NCBI GenBank assembly: GCA_000697355.1
Contig: JNEN01000885.1
Coordinates: forward strand, 372,001-436,000
Reading direction: 5' to 3'
From: Syncephalastrum monosporum B8922
Lineage: Eukaryota > Mucoromycota > Mucoromycetes > Mucorales > Syncephalastraceae
DNA: 64,000 nucleotides
Part shown: piece after piece, positions 20,200-32,154 of the stretch
Layout of the letters: each line of letters begins with the position of its first letter
Position numbering within the stretch: the first letter of the stretch is position 1
Position numbers and translations under genes: made by a program
Notes under the pieces: model-generated
Databases searched by the model: none
The model's input: only the letters and a program-made list of their open reading frames with translations
Told to the model about the DNA's origin: nothing

Positions 20200-21670
20200 T
20201 CATTCTTTTTTGGTACTTGCCATTTCCTTGACACGGTCTCGGTAGGAGTCAGACGCGGCCAAGGCACTCGTCGTACTGCTGGAATATTTGGCATGCGCAG
20301 AGCCAAGACCGGCACCTTGTGCATACTGCTCGGCTGCAATCGGGTTCACGATGCCGGAGCCGTCTTTGCCAAGACCGTCGCCTCGTTTCCAGCCCATCTG
20401 CTTCAGCATCTGAGCTCCCTTGTTATCATCCGACAACGCCTTGTTCACCGAGGTCACGGCAGCCGGTCTAAGCATAGATTAGCAAGCTGCGCAAGTGAAA
20501 GAGCCTGCATGTGAGCACAATATGAATTGCTACCTTTCAGCAGGTATCTTGGGCTTGGGCTTGCCGGTCTTTGGATACCAAGGCTCGCGGGGAAGTGCAG
20601 GCTTTTCAGGTTGGCCATAAGCCTGCCTCCGTTCAGCCGCCCGATTTCGGTAGTTTTGCTATACACGATCAACGACTTGCTCTTCTCATAGAATATAATC
20701 ACACACATATATATATATATGTATATATATATGTGTGTATGTGTGTGTGCTTGTGTATGCTGTGTCCATGATACATGTCACCATGACCACAGCAACCACC
20801 ACAACAACAGAAGATTCCTTTTCTCTGTCCGTACTAAAGCGAGCTAACTTACTTCAGCGGCTTGATCAGACTGCTTCTCTGCATCGGTCTTGGCAAAACG
20901 CTTCTTCATGCGGGCCTTGTCGATACAAGCCGGGTCGTCCAAGTTTTTCTATTCCGCCATCAAACGCAAGACAAGCAAGACAGGTTATCATTGAGTTTTT
21001 TGTTTCGAACGCATGCAGGAAGAAGGAAAGAAGGTAAGAAAGGCTAGGGCTTTTCTTCCCTCCTTCTCTTTCTCTGTTCTCTCGACTGTTGTTTGTCCAC
21101 CCTACTTTATGAAGCTCTGAAAGATCCTGATGTCGCTGCAGATCCTGACGAGTCTTAAACTTGCGTTGACAAAGCAAGCAGGCCATCAAGTCGAGGTCGG
21201 CAAACTCGTCCTCCTCTGACTCTGGGCTTTTCTCGGTCTTTTCTTGTTCCTCTGCAGCCGCTGCGGTCTTCAGTTCGGCTGATTTCTGGTTCCATTTCTG
21301 GAGTTGTCCGTGAACCTATCTGTATGTAAGGAAAAAGACAACAGACCGAAACGCACAACCTCACCTTCTTAGTAGCCAATATCGTCGGTTCTTTGTCTGT
21401 GCGCTTCCGCTTCCGATCGCCCGTCTCTTCTGGTGATGTTGCCTGCTTCTCTGGCTTTGTCTGTGAGTGAGCTGGTGATTGCGGTGGTGGTGATGAGATA
21501 GACGAGGAAGAGGAGGAAGGCAATGCAGAGGGTGGAAGAGGCTCTTGCTTTGGAGACGAAACTGGCTGTCGAGGAGCATCTGCTGAAGAGTCCTCTGGAG
21601 GAGGAATGTTGTCCGTAATCTTTGACTTGATTACGAATTTGAAAGCTGGTTGCTTCTGCTGTGAAAACAT
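20200..21670 (-). CDS. RBM5/RBM10 C-terminus-like G-patch protein
   Basis: A minus-strand gene with several short introns. The N-terminus has FKFVIKSKITDNIPPPED and a Ser/Pro-rich stretch. Next comes an acidic region and a C2H2-type finger MACLLCQRKFKTRQDLQRHQ with the LSELHK tail. Then follow the YRNRAAERRQAYG motif and, in the last exon, a G-patch: NKGAQMLKQMGWKRGDGLGK, ending SDSYRDRVKEMASTKKE. The order C2H2, YRxRAAERR and G-patch is the C-terminal module of RBM5/6/10, which regulate pre-mRNA splicing in the early spliceosome and activate DHX15 through the G-patch. No RRM, RanBP2 finger or OCRE is visible, so this fungal member is a short form. Start: ATG at 21668-21670. It is divergent from the nucleoporin gene, about 120 bp. 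Confidence 0.82.
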
Positions 21671-21792
21671 GGACTAAAAATATGTATGAACAGAAGAAAA
21701 GGAAATCAAAAAGCAGAAATTGCCTCTCTTGCCTTTTTTTCTGGGACAACTTTCAATATCTCCTTCACTACAAGTTCCTAACCAGACCAACC

Positions 21793-24561
21793 ATGATCGA
21801 CCCTTCTGCCGAGCCCGATCTCGATTCGATTGCAGTCAATTTACTAGACACTCCTCCAGAATTTCACACGAAGCAACGTACAGCGTACGAATTCAGTAAA
21901 GCAGCCCAGGAACGGTACTGTTTCTCGATACGCGTCTCTTTCTATGCACTCATTCTCTCTATAGCATCGGCAAGTTGCGATCAGCGAAGCACAGATTTCA
22001 GCCTGAAACGCAACGCGAGATTGCATGTCTACTGTATGAAGCAGACATTTGGCTTCTTTTACATAACATAAAAAAGTAAGTGGACCGTTTTTTCTCGCTT
22101 GTTTGTCTGACACGTTGCGGTTGTTTTCGTATAGAACTGCTACGTCCACACCCTTTGTGCAGAGTGCTGTAAGTATCCGCACGTAGCAACAAGTAAGCGT
22201 CTCTGAACAAGCGGTCCGTAGATGGTCCGCTCTTATATCCAAACTCTAAAGCAACGGGGCCATTCGGAATACTCGCTCGACGAAGAACACGACATGGAGC
22301 ACGAAGTAGAGACAGAGATCTTTGAACTCGCCAAAAGGAACAGACTCTGCGCCCATGATGAAGAACCGCCGCTAAAGCGACAGCGCTGCCTGGTCGATCC
22401 CACCCTCGAGCAATGCGAACGTCTGCATCATTCTCTCTATCGAGCTATTCGCGCCGGCGACAAGAACAGCATCGACCACCACCTCGAAAATGAATATTCT
22501 GTCTGGCAAAAGCTGAATATCCAGCAATACCTTGACCTTAACAGTAACTTGCATGGTATATACTTTCATAACAGCCTGGTACGTATTATTTACCTTCCGC
22601 TAGAGGACCAGCCAGATTGGACATATGAAGAACGAGAGGCATGGCGAGAAGCTTGTAGCACAATGATCGATAAGGTATAGGAACATACACACTTGTCTGC
22701 AGAGCACAGTTTGACTCATGCGCGGCAGGATGAGACCCTGGGCAAATATGGCAAGGCTCTCTTTGGTGTGGCATCTGGCGACATGGACTCCGTAAGAGTT
22801 GGATACCTATTGAGTGCCGGATGCGCTGACCTATCACTAGTCTTTAGTCGTATGCGAGACATGGGAAGATATCATATGGACGTACTATAACTCTCAAGCG
22901 GAGGAACACCTGAAACACATGCTGATATCAGCGCCTGCAAGTGATTCAGGCGAAAGCAGCATGGTCAAACTCGAACAGCTATATGCAGATCTCGCTCTAC
23001 AGAAGGACCAACATATTGAGTAAGTCATAACTATATCCCATCTTTGTAATGTTAACTTAGACACCGTCAGTGATGGCCCAATGAGCTTTTTTCACTCTGT
23101 TCTTTTGGCCATCCTGACCAACAATATGACCGCGTTTTTGGACAAAGCATACGCGTCCTTTGTTGACAAGAAGTTCGTGTCCTCTGTTCAGGCCGGGTAA
23201 GCACCACGCACACTTATTTGGTCGTAATATTGATACTCGACGCCATAGTCCGGAAGCCCCTCTTTTCAAATCTGTGCTACGGTTCGTGGCAGCTTTTATC
23301 CTTTACATGCGGGAAGATGGCGCTTCTACCAATGACGAGCAGGCCGACCATATCCTGGCCACTTATGCAAGACTCAACGGTCTACCCAAATATCTACAGG
23401 TAAAGAGCAGTAAAGAATGAGGCTATTGGGGAGAAAAGCTGATTGTGTCCTTTGCTTAGCCCCGCATCCTGACATTCTATGCCTCGAAGCTCCCAACACC
23501 TTTGCAGATTGACGTTGTTTCACAGTTCCTTTCTTGTATGTTCTAATTCGCCGTTTATCTTCTATGTACTCACAGTTTGACGCGACAGCTTCCACGTGGG
23601 CTCCTGAAGACCAAAAGGCATTGGTCGCACTGCTCAAGGACTTTGAAGCCATCGATGTGATAGGGGTCTTGAAATATACTTCTGAGCGGGTACTCAGACC
23701 CATTTTGATGCGGGCAAGTAGAGACTACGATCGATCCTCGTAGAAAGAAGACTCACTAGCCATACAGAATCCGAACCCTATATTTAATCTGGACGATGAA
23801 TTCTTTCTGGATGAAGATGAAAGTAATTCTAAAGAACTATCATGCATAGCTCAGGGCATCCAGTGGCTTGCAGTTGATGACAGTCTAAACGACGATTTTA
23901 TCAGAATGGCCGTTCAAGTGATCCGTCAGTGCCTGCGCAAGTATCCTATATCTCTTCATCCTCTTGTTATCCATAATCTAACATCGCGTTTCTTATTTAA
24001 GGCCGGCGCAATATTCACTTGGCCAAACAGGTGCTTTCCTTAGTTCCGATGGACTGCATCAACTTGGGTGTCCTTCGGAATGAGGGCGCTCTTCGTATAC
24101 CCCGCCACTTGGCTGAACTCGATCAATACCGCATCACTATCAACTTCTTTTACTCTTACCGCAATTGGAAAGCACTGATGCGCATCAAGCCAAAGGACAC
24201 GTAAGCTATTTCATCTTGACGGCGACTGAAGTGCTTTTTACTCAAGTGAGCTTAGTGGCGATCTCGAATCTTTGCGGAGTGTGCTGGCCTGGAAAGGCGA
24301 ATTCGAGGTACCATGAACTCTAATTCGCGTGCTTGAAAAAAAGCTCATCCTTTGTTATTAGCCCCTCACGCTTAAGTTGGCGAGCCAAACACGCGATCTT
24401 CTGCAATCTGAATGGTCAAAAGGTAAGGAAAATTTTTCAAAGACGATTAAACAAGAAGGCTCAAAATTCGCCTGCTTTTAGAACTCCAAATGACTATTGT
24501 ACCAAAACTTGAGAAGCGTCTACGCAAGCTGCAGGCCTGTTCAGAGCAGTTTGACAATTAA
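21793..24561 (+). CDS. NUP84: nucleoporin Nup84/Nup107
   Basis: A gene of more than ten short exons. The coding pieces read in order: MIDPSAEPDLDSIAVNLLD; after one intron KLRSAKHRFQPETQREIACL with LLYEADIWLLL; SYIQTLKQRGHSEY; a long exon with KRQRCLVDPTLEQCERLHHS and LYRAIRAGDKNSIDHHLENE; then KYGKALFGVASGDMDSV, CRTWEDIIWTYYNSQAEEHL, PMSFFHSVLLAILTNNMTAF and PLFKSVLRFVAAFILYMRED, ending with RLRKLQACSEQFDN. The CxxWED motif and the all-helical ACE1 fold are typical of Nup84/Nup107, the stem of the Y-complex in the nuclear pore scaffold. Length is about 750-800 residues, near the yeast and human forms. Exon borders were not all resolved; the span is reliable from the start at 21793 to TAA at 24559-24561. 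Confidence 0.78.
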
Positions 24562-26233
24562 TCTGAAATAAAAGTACATTTAGCCAATTATATTGGACAT
24601 GCATATCGACTAACTCGAGCAATTGGGCCGTTAACGTATGACTACGAACTTTCTTGTGTAAAATTACCATCTTGCAGGATAGTTGTAGTCTGCCGTCAAC
24701 TACGACGATGTCGGTCAGTTTTGGGATGGTGGTACGTCTATATCATGCTATCGCATAGATTTAGCTATACATACTTCTACTACACAGCCTCAAAGCACAT
24801 ATGTGTCGTAAACAAATGACTGCGTTTCTACGCATGTCGACCCTGTATGTCGGGCACTGCTTGATACAAATATCATAAGGTTTACAGGTGGTAGGACAAA
24901 AGCCCTGCATGCATACGGCCCCGGTGCTCCGATGCAAGCTGGCCACAACGAATCTGCCACGTAGCAAGAAACGAGAAGCTTATCAAACCACGGATATCTC
25001 AAACATATGTGCAACACCTCGTAATATGCTGCATGCGTCGGGTTTCAGCCTACGGAGCAATTGAGGCAGAGTAATGTTGCTATGTGAACATAGACAAGGA
25101 CGCATCTTACTCTTTGACTTGCAAGAGTAAAAATAAAATCGCGGATAGAGTAATATGTGTGACAGAAGAGAGGATCACATATTATAGTACAGAATTAAAT
25201 ACCTCAACTCAAGTTGCAGAAGAACGCCAAGATTTTCACAAGAATGTGCACAGACACTCGCCACCCCCTCCCCCGGTATAACGAGACTAATGCAACCATA
25301 TTGCACTGAGTTGAATAAAGAAAGAAGGGGCCCTTCAAAGGCGTAGATGCTCAAGTGGCGCTAATTTGTATGGTGTCTGTGGGAACGACCAGTATGTACA
25401 CTTTGCGCTTCATGTTTGCGTATCGCTTGAAAAGATGATACAGCTGCTGGGTATCAAACCTTAGTCGACGTATCGCGGAGCGGGGAGAGCCTTCCCTAAT
25501 TTATTTGCAAGCAAAACGTCATGATTCCTTTGTACACTCGTCACATGCCTATAAGCAGCGCGTACGAAGCTTTAATGATAGAACTTCGCGTCTGGGTGAC
25601 TTGTCTAAAGTTGTAGCTATATCCTTTACAGAGAGTGACCCGGGGCTGAGGCGCACATTCGCCTACGGTATTGCCGAGTTTGTGTCGTACGCAGTTGTCT
25701 TTTGGGGGTTTATATTTAATTAGGGTGAGAACAGTCGGATAAAGCGTCGAAGGAACATGATACTGTCTGTTACCAGGGATGAACATGCGGCTGTCAGTGC
25801 TACGCATGCTCCGGACGTCTAATACCTTCTCATACAGCACATTCATATTTGTGCGATGCAAAGCTTATGTGTGGGGAAGGCCGTTTTGCCGTGCATGAAA
25901 GCAATGGGACATTCCTATCTGTTTTCGATGTTGGATACATGTCGTGCCTGGAACGCTGAAACTTTTTCCCATTATTTTACTAAATTTGTCACAAAGCCGC
26001 GACCGGGTTGCCAAGCCAGACCAAGTTGAGTTGGGTGCCACAGTTCGGCGCTTCAAATGAGTTTGATGTGGCGCGTCGGGCATTATACTTGCACCACTTC
26101 TCGACAGCTGTATGTGCAATAATGGACAAGACGGCCAATGCTTGGTCGCCAAATAAGACAGGACACGGAGAGTGTGTGAAACACAAGGGCGGAAGGAGGA
26201 TGAAGTGACCTTTTTTTGACCTCTGGCGAAAAG
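24562..26233. other. intergenic region, no recognisable gene
   Basis: About 1.7 kb. Small frames (25084-25281, 25505-25723, 25541-25861 reverse) have no known motif. The last 200 bp is the promoter of CipC copy 1. This begins the gene-poor stretch that runs to 42 kb. Confidence 0.5.
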
Positions 26234-26240
26234 TATAAAA
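26234..26240 (+). promoter_or_regulatory. TATA box of CipC copy 1
   Basis: TATAAAA starts 59 bp before the split start codon of the gene. The other four copies have a similar box (TATAAAA, or TATATAAG in copy 3) at 57-64 bp from the start. Confidence 0.6.
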
Positions 26241-26292
26241 GGATATGCTCAGTGCACGTCAAAGGTCTGCACATTTTATTACATTTTCAAAC

Positions 26293-26656
26293 ATGTAAGT
26301 TCACCCTAGCCGGCTTGTATCATCCGCTAATACTGACCTTTTCATTTACCAGGGGTCTTTTCGATTTATTCCAGGAGTCGCACGAGAAGGTTAACTCTGG
26401 TGAGCACGAAGGCTCTCTCACTCACGAGCTCATTGCTGGTGCCGCTGCCTTTGAGGCTGCCAAGGCCTACAACGAGCACTGCGAGAAGAACGGCCAGCCC
26501 GTTGACCATGCTATGGCCAAGCAACTTCTTGCCGGTCTTGCCGGTGGTGTTGTTGACAAGCTGATCGAGACCAAGGGTCTGGACGCCATCGACAGCTACA
26601 AGGCCAAGAAGCACGCCGAGGACCAGCTCGCTGAGCACTTTGGCATCCAGGAGTAA
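26293..26656 (+). CDS. CipC-like DUF3759 protein, copy 1
   Basis: Two coding exons: AT at 26293-26294 and 26353-26656, joined across a 58-nt intron so that the ATG codon is completed by the first base of exon 2. The product is 101 aa, MGLFDLFQESHEKVNSG onward. It has the DUF3759 hallmarks: EGSLTHELIAGAAAFEAAKA, HCEKNGQPVDHAMAKQLLAG, and the VDKLIETKGLD core, with a Lys-rich helical C-terminus. CipC proteins were named for induction by concanamycin and are stress-responsive in fungi; the biochemical role is unknown. No signal peptide or membrane segment. It shares a 76-bp block with copy 5 and belongs with it in sequence. Polyadenylation signal AATAAA follows about 70 bp after the stop. Confidence 0.88.
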
Positions 26657-28132
26657 ATACCTTTATCCACCGTACATACCTTTTCTCTCTGCTGTAAAAA
26701 AGAATATATAAAACTTTTGTATGAATAAATCAACGTTAAGCACAACTAATGCATCTCGAGGCAACGGTGGTTTGTTTGGCCCTCATATTCAACTTACTAC
26801 ACGTGCGTATAACTTGACCTTCTCTACTTTGTTTATCTCTTCTCTATAATAAATTCAAATGTTCCCAAATGGAAGATGTATGCTCACGCGTGCTATACCC
26901 GCCATTGTAGGAAAAAAAGCGTAGAAAACAGAGCGACAGCCTGAAATGACTTCCCTGTTATTTCATAAAATACAGATATACTACGCTTCCACTTGAAGAC
27001 CTAGATTGGCGCTGAGCACACGTACTCCGTAGCGCTGTAAAAGTAGATAATGACTGACATTACGATCTAGACTTCCACTCTTCGTGACCCGAGAAACGGA
27101 CTACATCCGTGCGGTCTGCAAACAGAAATCTCTGATAATTTGTAGCAAAGTGACCCATCCTCATCTCCCGCTTTCATTGGAATCCTGAGATAGGAGGTTC
27201 AAGTTTCTATCGTTGATAGATAGATAATAAGACGAAATGATGAAAAAATCAGAAATGTATCTTGTCAGGCCAGCAATAGCCAATACGGCTCCGCTTGTTA
27301 TTCTATGCCTGCATGCATTGCCAAGGACTACACCTTGATTTCAATCTAATGCCAAAGTAGCGGCGAAATATAGGTGAAGTTTTTACCTGCCATACTCGAA
27401 AATACCGTCTGCTCTTTTATTTTGCGAGAAGACCTAAAACATCGATCGATATACGAAAGCGAGAGCTGAAATGATGACAGTATAAGCGTATTTCCGTGGC
27501 TGTCACCTACTGGTAGCTCACATTCTTTTATGCACATCTATACCATTACCATTGATGAAGAATGATCTTCCTGTCTACGAGAGGCCTATGATTTCATTTT
27601 TAACGCGAATTCACTTTCCTGTTCCTTGAAAAAAAAGTCCGCCGAGTGAGTGATCGACCGCAGTTCCGAAATGAACAGATATCTCATAATTACATATACT
27701 CAAAAGCGTCGTTAGTGTTTACGGAGGACTTCAATGATTATTGCTTGGTACAGACATATACCCTTTAGTATCGTAACTCTGCTGATCAAAAGGTAGTGTG
27801 ATGACTTTTTCTAAAAGCAGGACTTTGGTGCTATTTGCAACATTATTGTATCATGTCATCTGCGTAGCCACCTATACGCCATCCCTTGGCAACTCAGCAT
27901 ATGGAGTGTAGATTTTCTTAAAAATAGAAAAGAATATAAAGCTGGTAATGAATCAATATTTCGTCATTGCATTTCATAGTCAATATTCATAATCCTTCAA
28001 AAATCCTTTAAAGGTGCTTTGTAACACGTCGATCACCGAAATAGACTAATGGGTCTGCTGTGCGTCAGAAAAGGGTGAATAAAGAGATAACGATGATACC
28101 TTCTTGACGTACCCATAATGAAAAGAAAAAGA
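26657..28132. other. spacer between CipC copies 1 and 2
   Basis: 1.5 kb of AT-rich DNA. No open frame with a recognisable motif; a few reverse-strand frames near 27346-27537 and 28046-28291 look random. Confidence 0.5.
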
Positions 28133-28195
28133 TATAAAAGGAGGGTCTTTCGAATGATAAAAGTTTACTAAATTCACGCAGCAATTCTTATTAAA

Positions 28196-28579
28196 ATGTA
28201 AGCTCCCCTCTTCCCAGTCACTCGACAAGGAAACCGACTTATACACTGCTATTTTTATAGGGGTCTTATTTCGCACTTCAAAGAACAGCACAACTCTGTC
28301 AACTCTGCTCCTTCCTCAGGCGAGCATAAAGGCAAGTTCTCTCATGAGCTCATCGCCGGCGCCGCTGCCTACGAAGCTACCAAGGCGTACAACAAACACT
28401 GTGAGAAGAACGGCAAGCCGGTTGACCACGCCCACGGCAAGCAGCTCATAGCCGGTATTGCCGGTGGTGTTGTTGACAAGCTCGCCGAAACCAAAGGTTT
28501 GGACAAGGTCGAGAAGCACAAGGCAAAGAAGCATGCCGAGCAGCAAGTCCATACTTACTACGACAAGGAGCTTCACTAA
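28196..28579 (+). CDS. CipC-like DUF3759 protein, copy 2
   Basis: AT at 28196-28197, intron 28198-28260 (63 nt), exon 2 28261-28579; 106 aa. This is the most divergent member of the five: MGLISHFKEQHNSVNSAP onward, with a longer N-terminal loop. It keeps GKFSHELIAGAAAYEATKAY, EKNGKPVDHAHGKQLIAG and VVDKLAETKGLD. The tail ends YDKELH, unlike the EHF or HYGYQ ends of the other copies. A TATAAAA box lies at 28133-28139. It carries the same split start codon and the same 3' splice context (TTATAG then GGGTCTT). Function unknown as for the family. On the reverse strand a shadow frame is present but has no family motif. Confidence 0.85.
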
Positions 28580-30174
28580 ATCCAATTCTGATCTGCGTCG
28601 CTCCTGTACATACATATCTCCGTTACTTATATGTAGAATCAAACATCACTTGTTTTTATAAAGAAAACTATTCAAAGCTATAAATCGATAAAATATCTGG
28701 TATCGAACACAAATCGTAAATGTTCTCAGGTCGAAGGATGAGTAGACGCTGCCTGTACATAAAAGTTTCTATTCCCTTATGTTACAAAAGGATTTATACG
28801 CGATCTATCAATAAGGGATCTGATGTTTATTTGGCGCATCTTGTCATATTGGTTTGTTTTGTGATCCCAATCGGTTTTCTAAATGCATGGAGTGAAGCAC
28901 TCAATGAATCTATCTCTAGAAAAGATGTATTGAGATAGAAGACCCTTTAAAAGAATTATGATGATATTTATATACAGCGTAGGAATCATTAACGTAAAAA
29001 AACCAACTGTTAAAGGTCTTTTTTTCATATTATCTGTCTCGCAAGCGACATATTTGCTAGCGATGCCGCGCCAGGCAACTATTTCGTACGCAAGTTTGCA
29101 TAGAAGAATGTCCTTCACAGATTCCCTGAGTCTAGAAGGATACGATCCGCAACAACGTAAGAGGATTTGACCAGCTAAAAACCGGGAATTTTTTTTTTTT
29201 TTGGCTCACTTCCCACTGCATTGATAATTGGACACAGAAATACGAGACCGGTAACCCAGTGGTGACATACGCGTGCCAGCACATATGTTGATTTAAGCGA
29301 AGGACGTAAACCTGACCAGCATCTGCCGTAACGGTATGCTGGGATATTTCATCCTTTGGAACTCGACAAAATCTGGTATTGCTGATGGTAGTGCTGCTAA
29401 TGAAGCTGGACATCTCTGAGACTACCAGGGCGCAGGGCGCTTTACTGTATAGCGCCATCAAATCAGCCTGATTTGCAGGAAGTCTTCCTGATGTTGTGAA
29501 TCATACAACAGCAGTAGCCCTGCTCTTATTATTATTCTCTGTAATTTGTAGAACTTCGTCTACGTAACAAAGCTCTGGCGTGGTTTTGATGTAGAGAGCG
29601 CCTCGCACGGGTCACAAAAGTCACTCTCCGCCACGGAGACATGGCCTTCTCTATGTACCATCTGACTGAAATTGATACACAGTGAATTCATTTGTTGAGA
29701 TACATTAGCTAACTAATTCAATGACAGCTTTACTGGCAGGATCATTGGTGGCTGTTCACCTGTCAACGTCAGTCAGCATCAATCTAATGTGCAGCTACGT
29801 CAGATTTCCGCAGTCTGGCGTGTGATGCTACATGCTTTGCTATTTTCTGCTCCCAAAAATGCCAAGGATAGAACTTTAACCAATTGTCCGCGGCTCAAGC
29901 AACTGAATTGGCGAAGTGATCCATAATCCTAAAAGGGCATAAACTTCCCGCTCCTGACTGCTTCGCTTATGAAGGTTATGATTGCATAAGTCAGGAAAGA
30001 AAACTCCGCACGATGCTTCTGGCTCATTTTCCATTGGCTGCTATATTTTCCTTGGCCCTTTTCGGTCAGATATCCGGCTAAAAGCTTCGAAGGATAGTAT
30101 AAGGTGCGGCTTGGCAAAGGCTGGGTTTCCAAATTAAGAATTGAGGCGCAGAAACAATAAGGCATGGAAGTCAG
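28580..30174. other. spacer between CipC copies 2 and 3
   Basis: 1.6 kb with no supportable gene. A plus-strand frame at 28720-28938 and reverse frames at 28879-29461 lack motifs. A T-run at about 29190-29202 is present. Confidence 0.5.
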
Positions 30175-30231
30175 TATATAAGGACGCGCGTTTACCCGTT
30201 TTCAGGAACATATCTCTCATATTAAACAATC

Positions 30232-30599
30232 ATGTATGTACCCCATTATCGCGAAAAAAAATTGCGCATGATACTAACTTAGCCATCATTTGTTGCAGGG
30301 GTCTCTTTGATCACTTCCACCGCTCCCACGAAGCCGTCGAGTCTGGCAAGCACGAAGGCTCCCTCACCCACGAACTTATCGCTGGTGCCGCCGCTTACCA
30401 GGCTGCCAAGGCCTACAACGAGCACTGCGAGAAGAATGGCAAGCCCGTTGATCACGCTCATGCCAAGCAGATCATGGCTGGCCTTGCTGGCGGTATTGTT
30501 GACAAGCTGATCGAGACCAAGGGTTTGGACGCCATTGACAAGCACAAGGCCAAGAAGCAAGCTGAAGATCAACTTAACCAGCACTATGGCTACCAGTAG
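30232..30599 (+). CDS. CipC-like DUF3759 protein, copy 3
   Basis: AT at 30232-30233, intron 30234-30298 with a perfect TACTAAC branch point, exon 2 30299-30599; 100 aa. The product starts MGLFDHFHRSHEAVESG and carries EGSLTHELIAGAAAYQAAKA, HAHAKQIMAGLAGGIVDKLI and a C-terminal NQHYGYQ. It is nearly identical in the second half to copy 4, including the 3' untranslated TGTATATATCCTTGCTTCAT string. TATATAAG is at 30175-30182. The start codon is split by the intron as in the other copies. Confidence 0.88.
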
Positions 30600-31590
30600 A
30601 TTTGATCAGTTCACAACATCATTTGTATGACTGCATGAATGTATATATCCTTGCTTCATAGCTATAATCCGACTATACGGAATATCCCTCCTTCTTTATT
30701 ATATAAATTTTATGTTTTAGAAAATCACTTTATATAATTAACTCAAAGACGTCGTTCTGTAACGTGAGGTGCGGGTTCCATGTCTGTAGTGATTAATTAG
30801 ATGATTAGAGTAGTACGGGTGCGTTTTGAACATTTTACAAGCATATGCTCCCTCGGCTCATTTACCGCGCTCATTGATGTAAGTCGTAAATCTCCCGTTG
30901 AAAGTGCCTTGAGCTTTTGCTAGTGCTTCAAACAACAGATTATAGTGAAGTGTGACCCTGTGACTATTTGCGACGTTTCAGAGACAAGTGGCTATAAAGT
31001 ATGACTGGATTCATACCACATATTCAAATATTGCTCAGGGTAATATCTTTGTATTATTGACAGGAAAAGTTATGAAAATGAAGAGATGTAACCATTTTAT
31101 CTAATGGTTATAGGCTATTTAAATCAAAATGGCCCGTGCTTGTGATCTGTTTAGAAAACTGTACGATAAACATCATAGAATTTTCGGTTCATTTACATCT
31201 ACACCATACACTGTGCACTAGTTCGATTGAACGAACCGGCGCATTGTTATCATTTATACCATAAAATAACTATACACGTTCTCTGCTGAAGACAAGTTGC
31301 GTGTATGAGTGAGGCATCAATGAGGAACCTTTCATCGCAAAATAAAAAGAGAGTTTTGTTGATTACCTTGAGCATAGGGTATTGACATTATAACTACGCA
31401 TCCCAAACGCTCCATGAAATTTGCCTCACCTGTAGCAGAGCTGTTGGAAAATTATGATGAAGGAAAATGCGATGCATAGCAGCCTGCTGAGAGAGAAGGA
31501 AGTGAGAAGCCAGGATGTCACGAAAAACGATAGCAAACCGAATGCCTGCGAACTGTCGGGTCGGATAAAATTCCAGTTTTTCCGCCACCT
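30600..31590. other. spacer between CipC copies 3 and 4
   Basis: About 1 kb, AT-rich, no gene seen. A reverse frame at 31394-31624 lies over the promoter element of copy 4 and is not credible as a gene. Confidence 0.5.
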
Positions 31591-31595
31591 TTAGT

Positions 31596-31715
31596 GCAAA
31601 TAAGCTAATGCAGCTGAGCATCACTTTAGTACGTCAGGTACACGCGTTTAGACCGAAAGTGGCGAGCCAATATGGATAATGATGTAAAACTGGTGCATAA
31701 CAGAAAGGTATAAAA
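31596..31715 (+). promoter_or_regulatory. promoter of CipC copy 4 with element shared with copy 5
   Basis: AGCTAATGCAGCTGAGC occurs in this promoter near 31602-31618 and again in that of copy 5 near 34137-34153. The element has AGCT arms as an imperfect palindrome. A GGTGCATAA string and the TATAAAA box (31709) follow in both promoters. The arrangement suggests a shared regulator; nothing more can be said from sequence. Confidence 0.45.
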
Positions 31716-31766
31716 AGGGTGCCAGTTGGCTTCCCAGGTACGATGTTCTGCTCTTATTATAATACC

Positions 31767-32154
31767 ATGTACGTACACTCAACTGAACGAGCCAAGAAAT
31801 CTGCTATGAAAACCGTCAACCTTGAATTTAACTGACATATGTATCCTACTTAGGGGCCTCTTTGATCACTTTAAGGATTCGCACGAGAAGGTTGAGTCGG
31901 GCAAGCATGAAGGTTCCCTCACCCACGAACTTATCGCCGGCGCCGCCTCCTATCAGGCTGCCAAGGCCTACAACGAGCACTGCGAGAAGAACGGCAAGCC
32001 CGTTGATCACGCTCATGCCAAGCAGATCATGGCTGGCCTTGCTGGCGGTGTTGTTGACAAGCTGATCGAGACCAAGGGTTTGGACGCCATTGACAAGCAC
32101 AAGGCCAAGAAGCAAGCTGAAGACCAGCTTAACCAGCACTACGGCTACCAGTAA
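31767..32154 (+). CDS. CipC-like DUF3759 protein, copy 4
   Basis: AT at 31767-31768, intron 31769-31853 (85 nt, the longest of the five), exon 2 31854-32154; 100 aa. The product starts MGLFDHFKDSHEKVESG and has EGSLTHELIAGAASYQAAKA, VDHAHAKQIMAGLAGGVVDK and the NQHYGYQ end. From about residue 33 on, its DNA is almost identical to copy 3, yet its promoter resembles copy 5. The split start codon is conserved. The family role is unknown; small soluble stress-linked protein. Confidence 0.88.
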
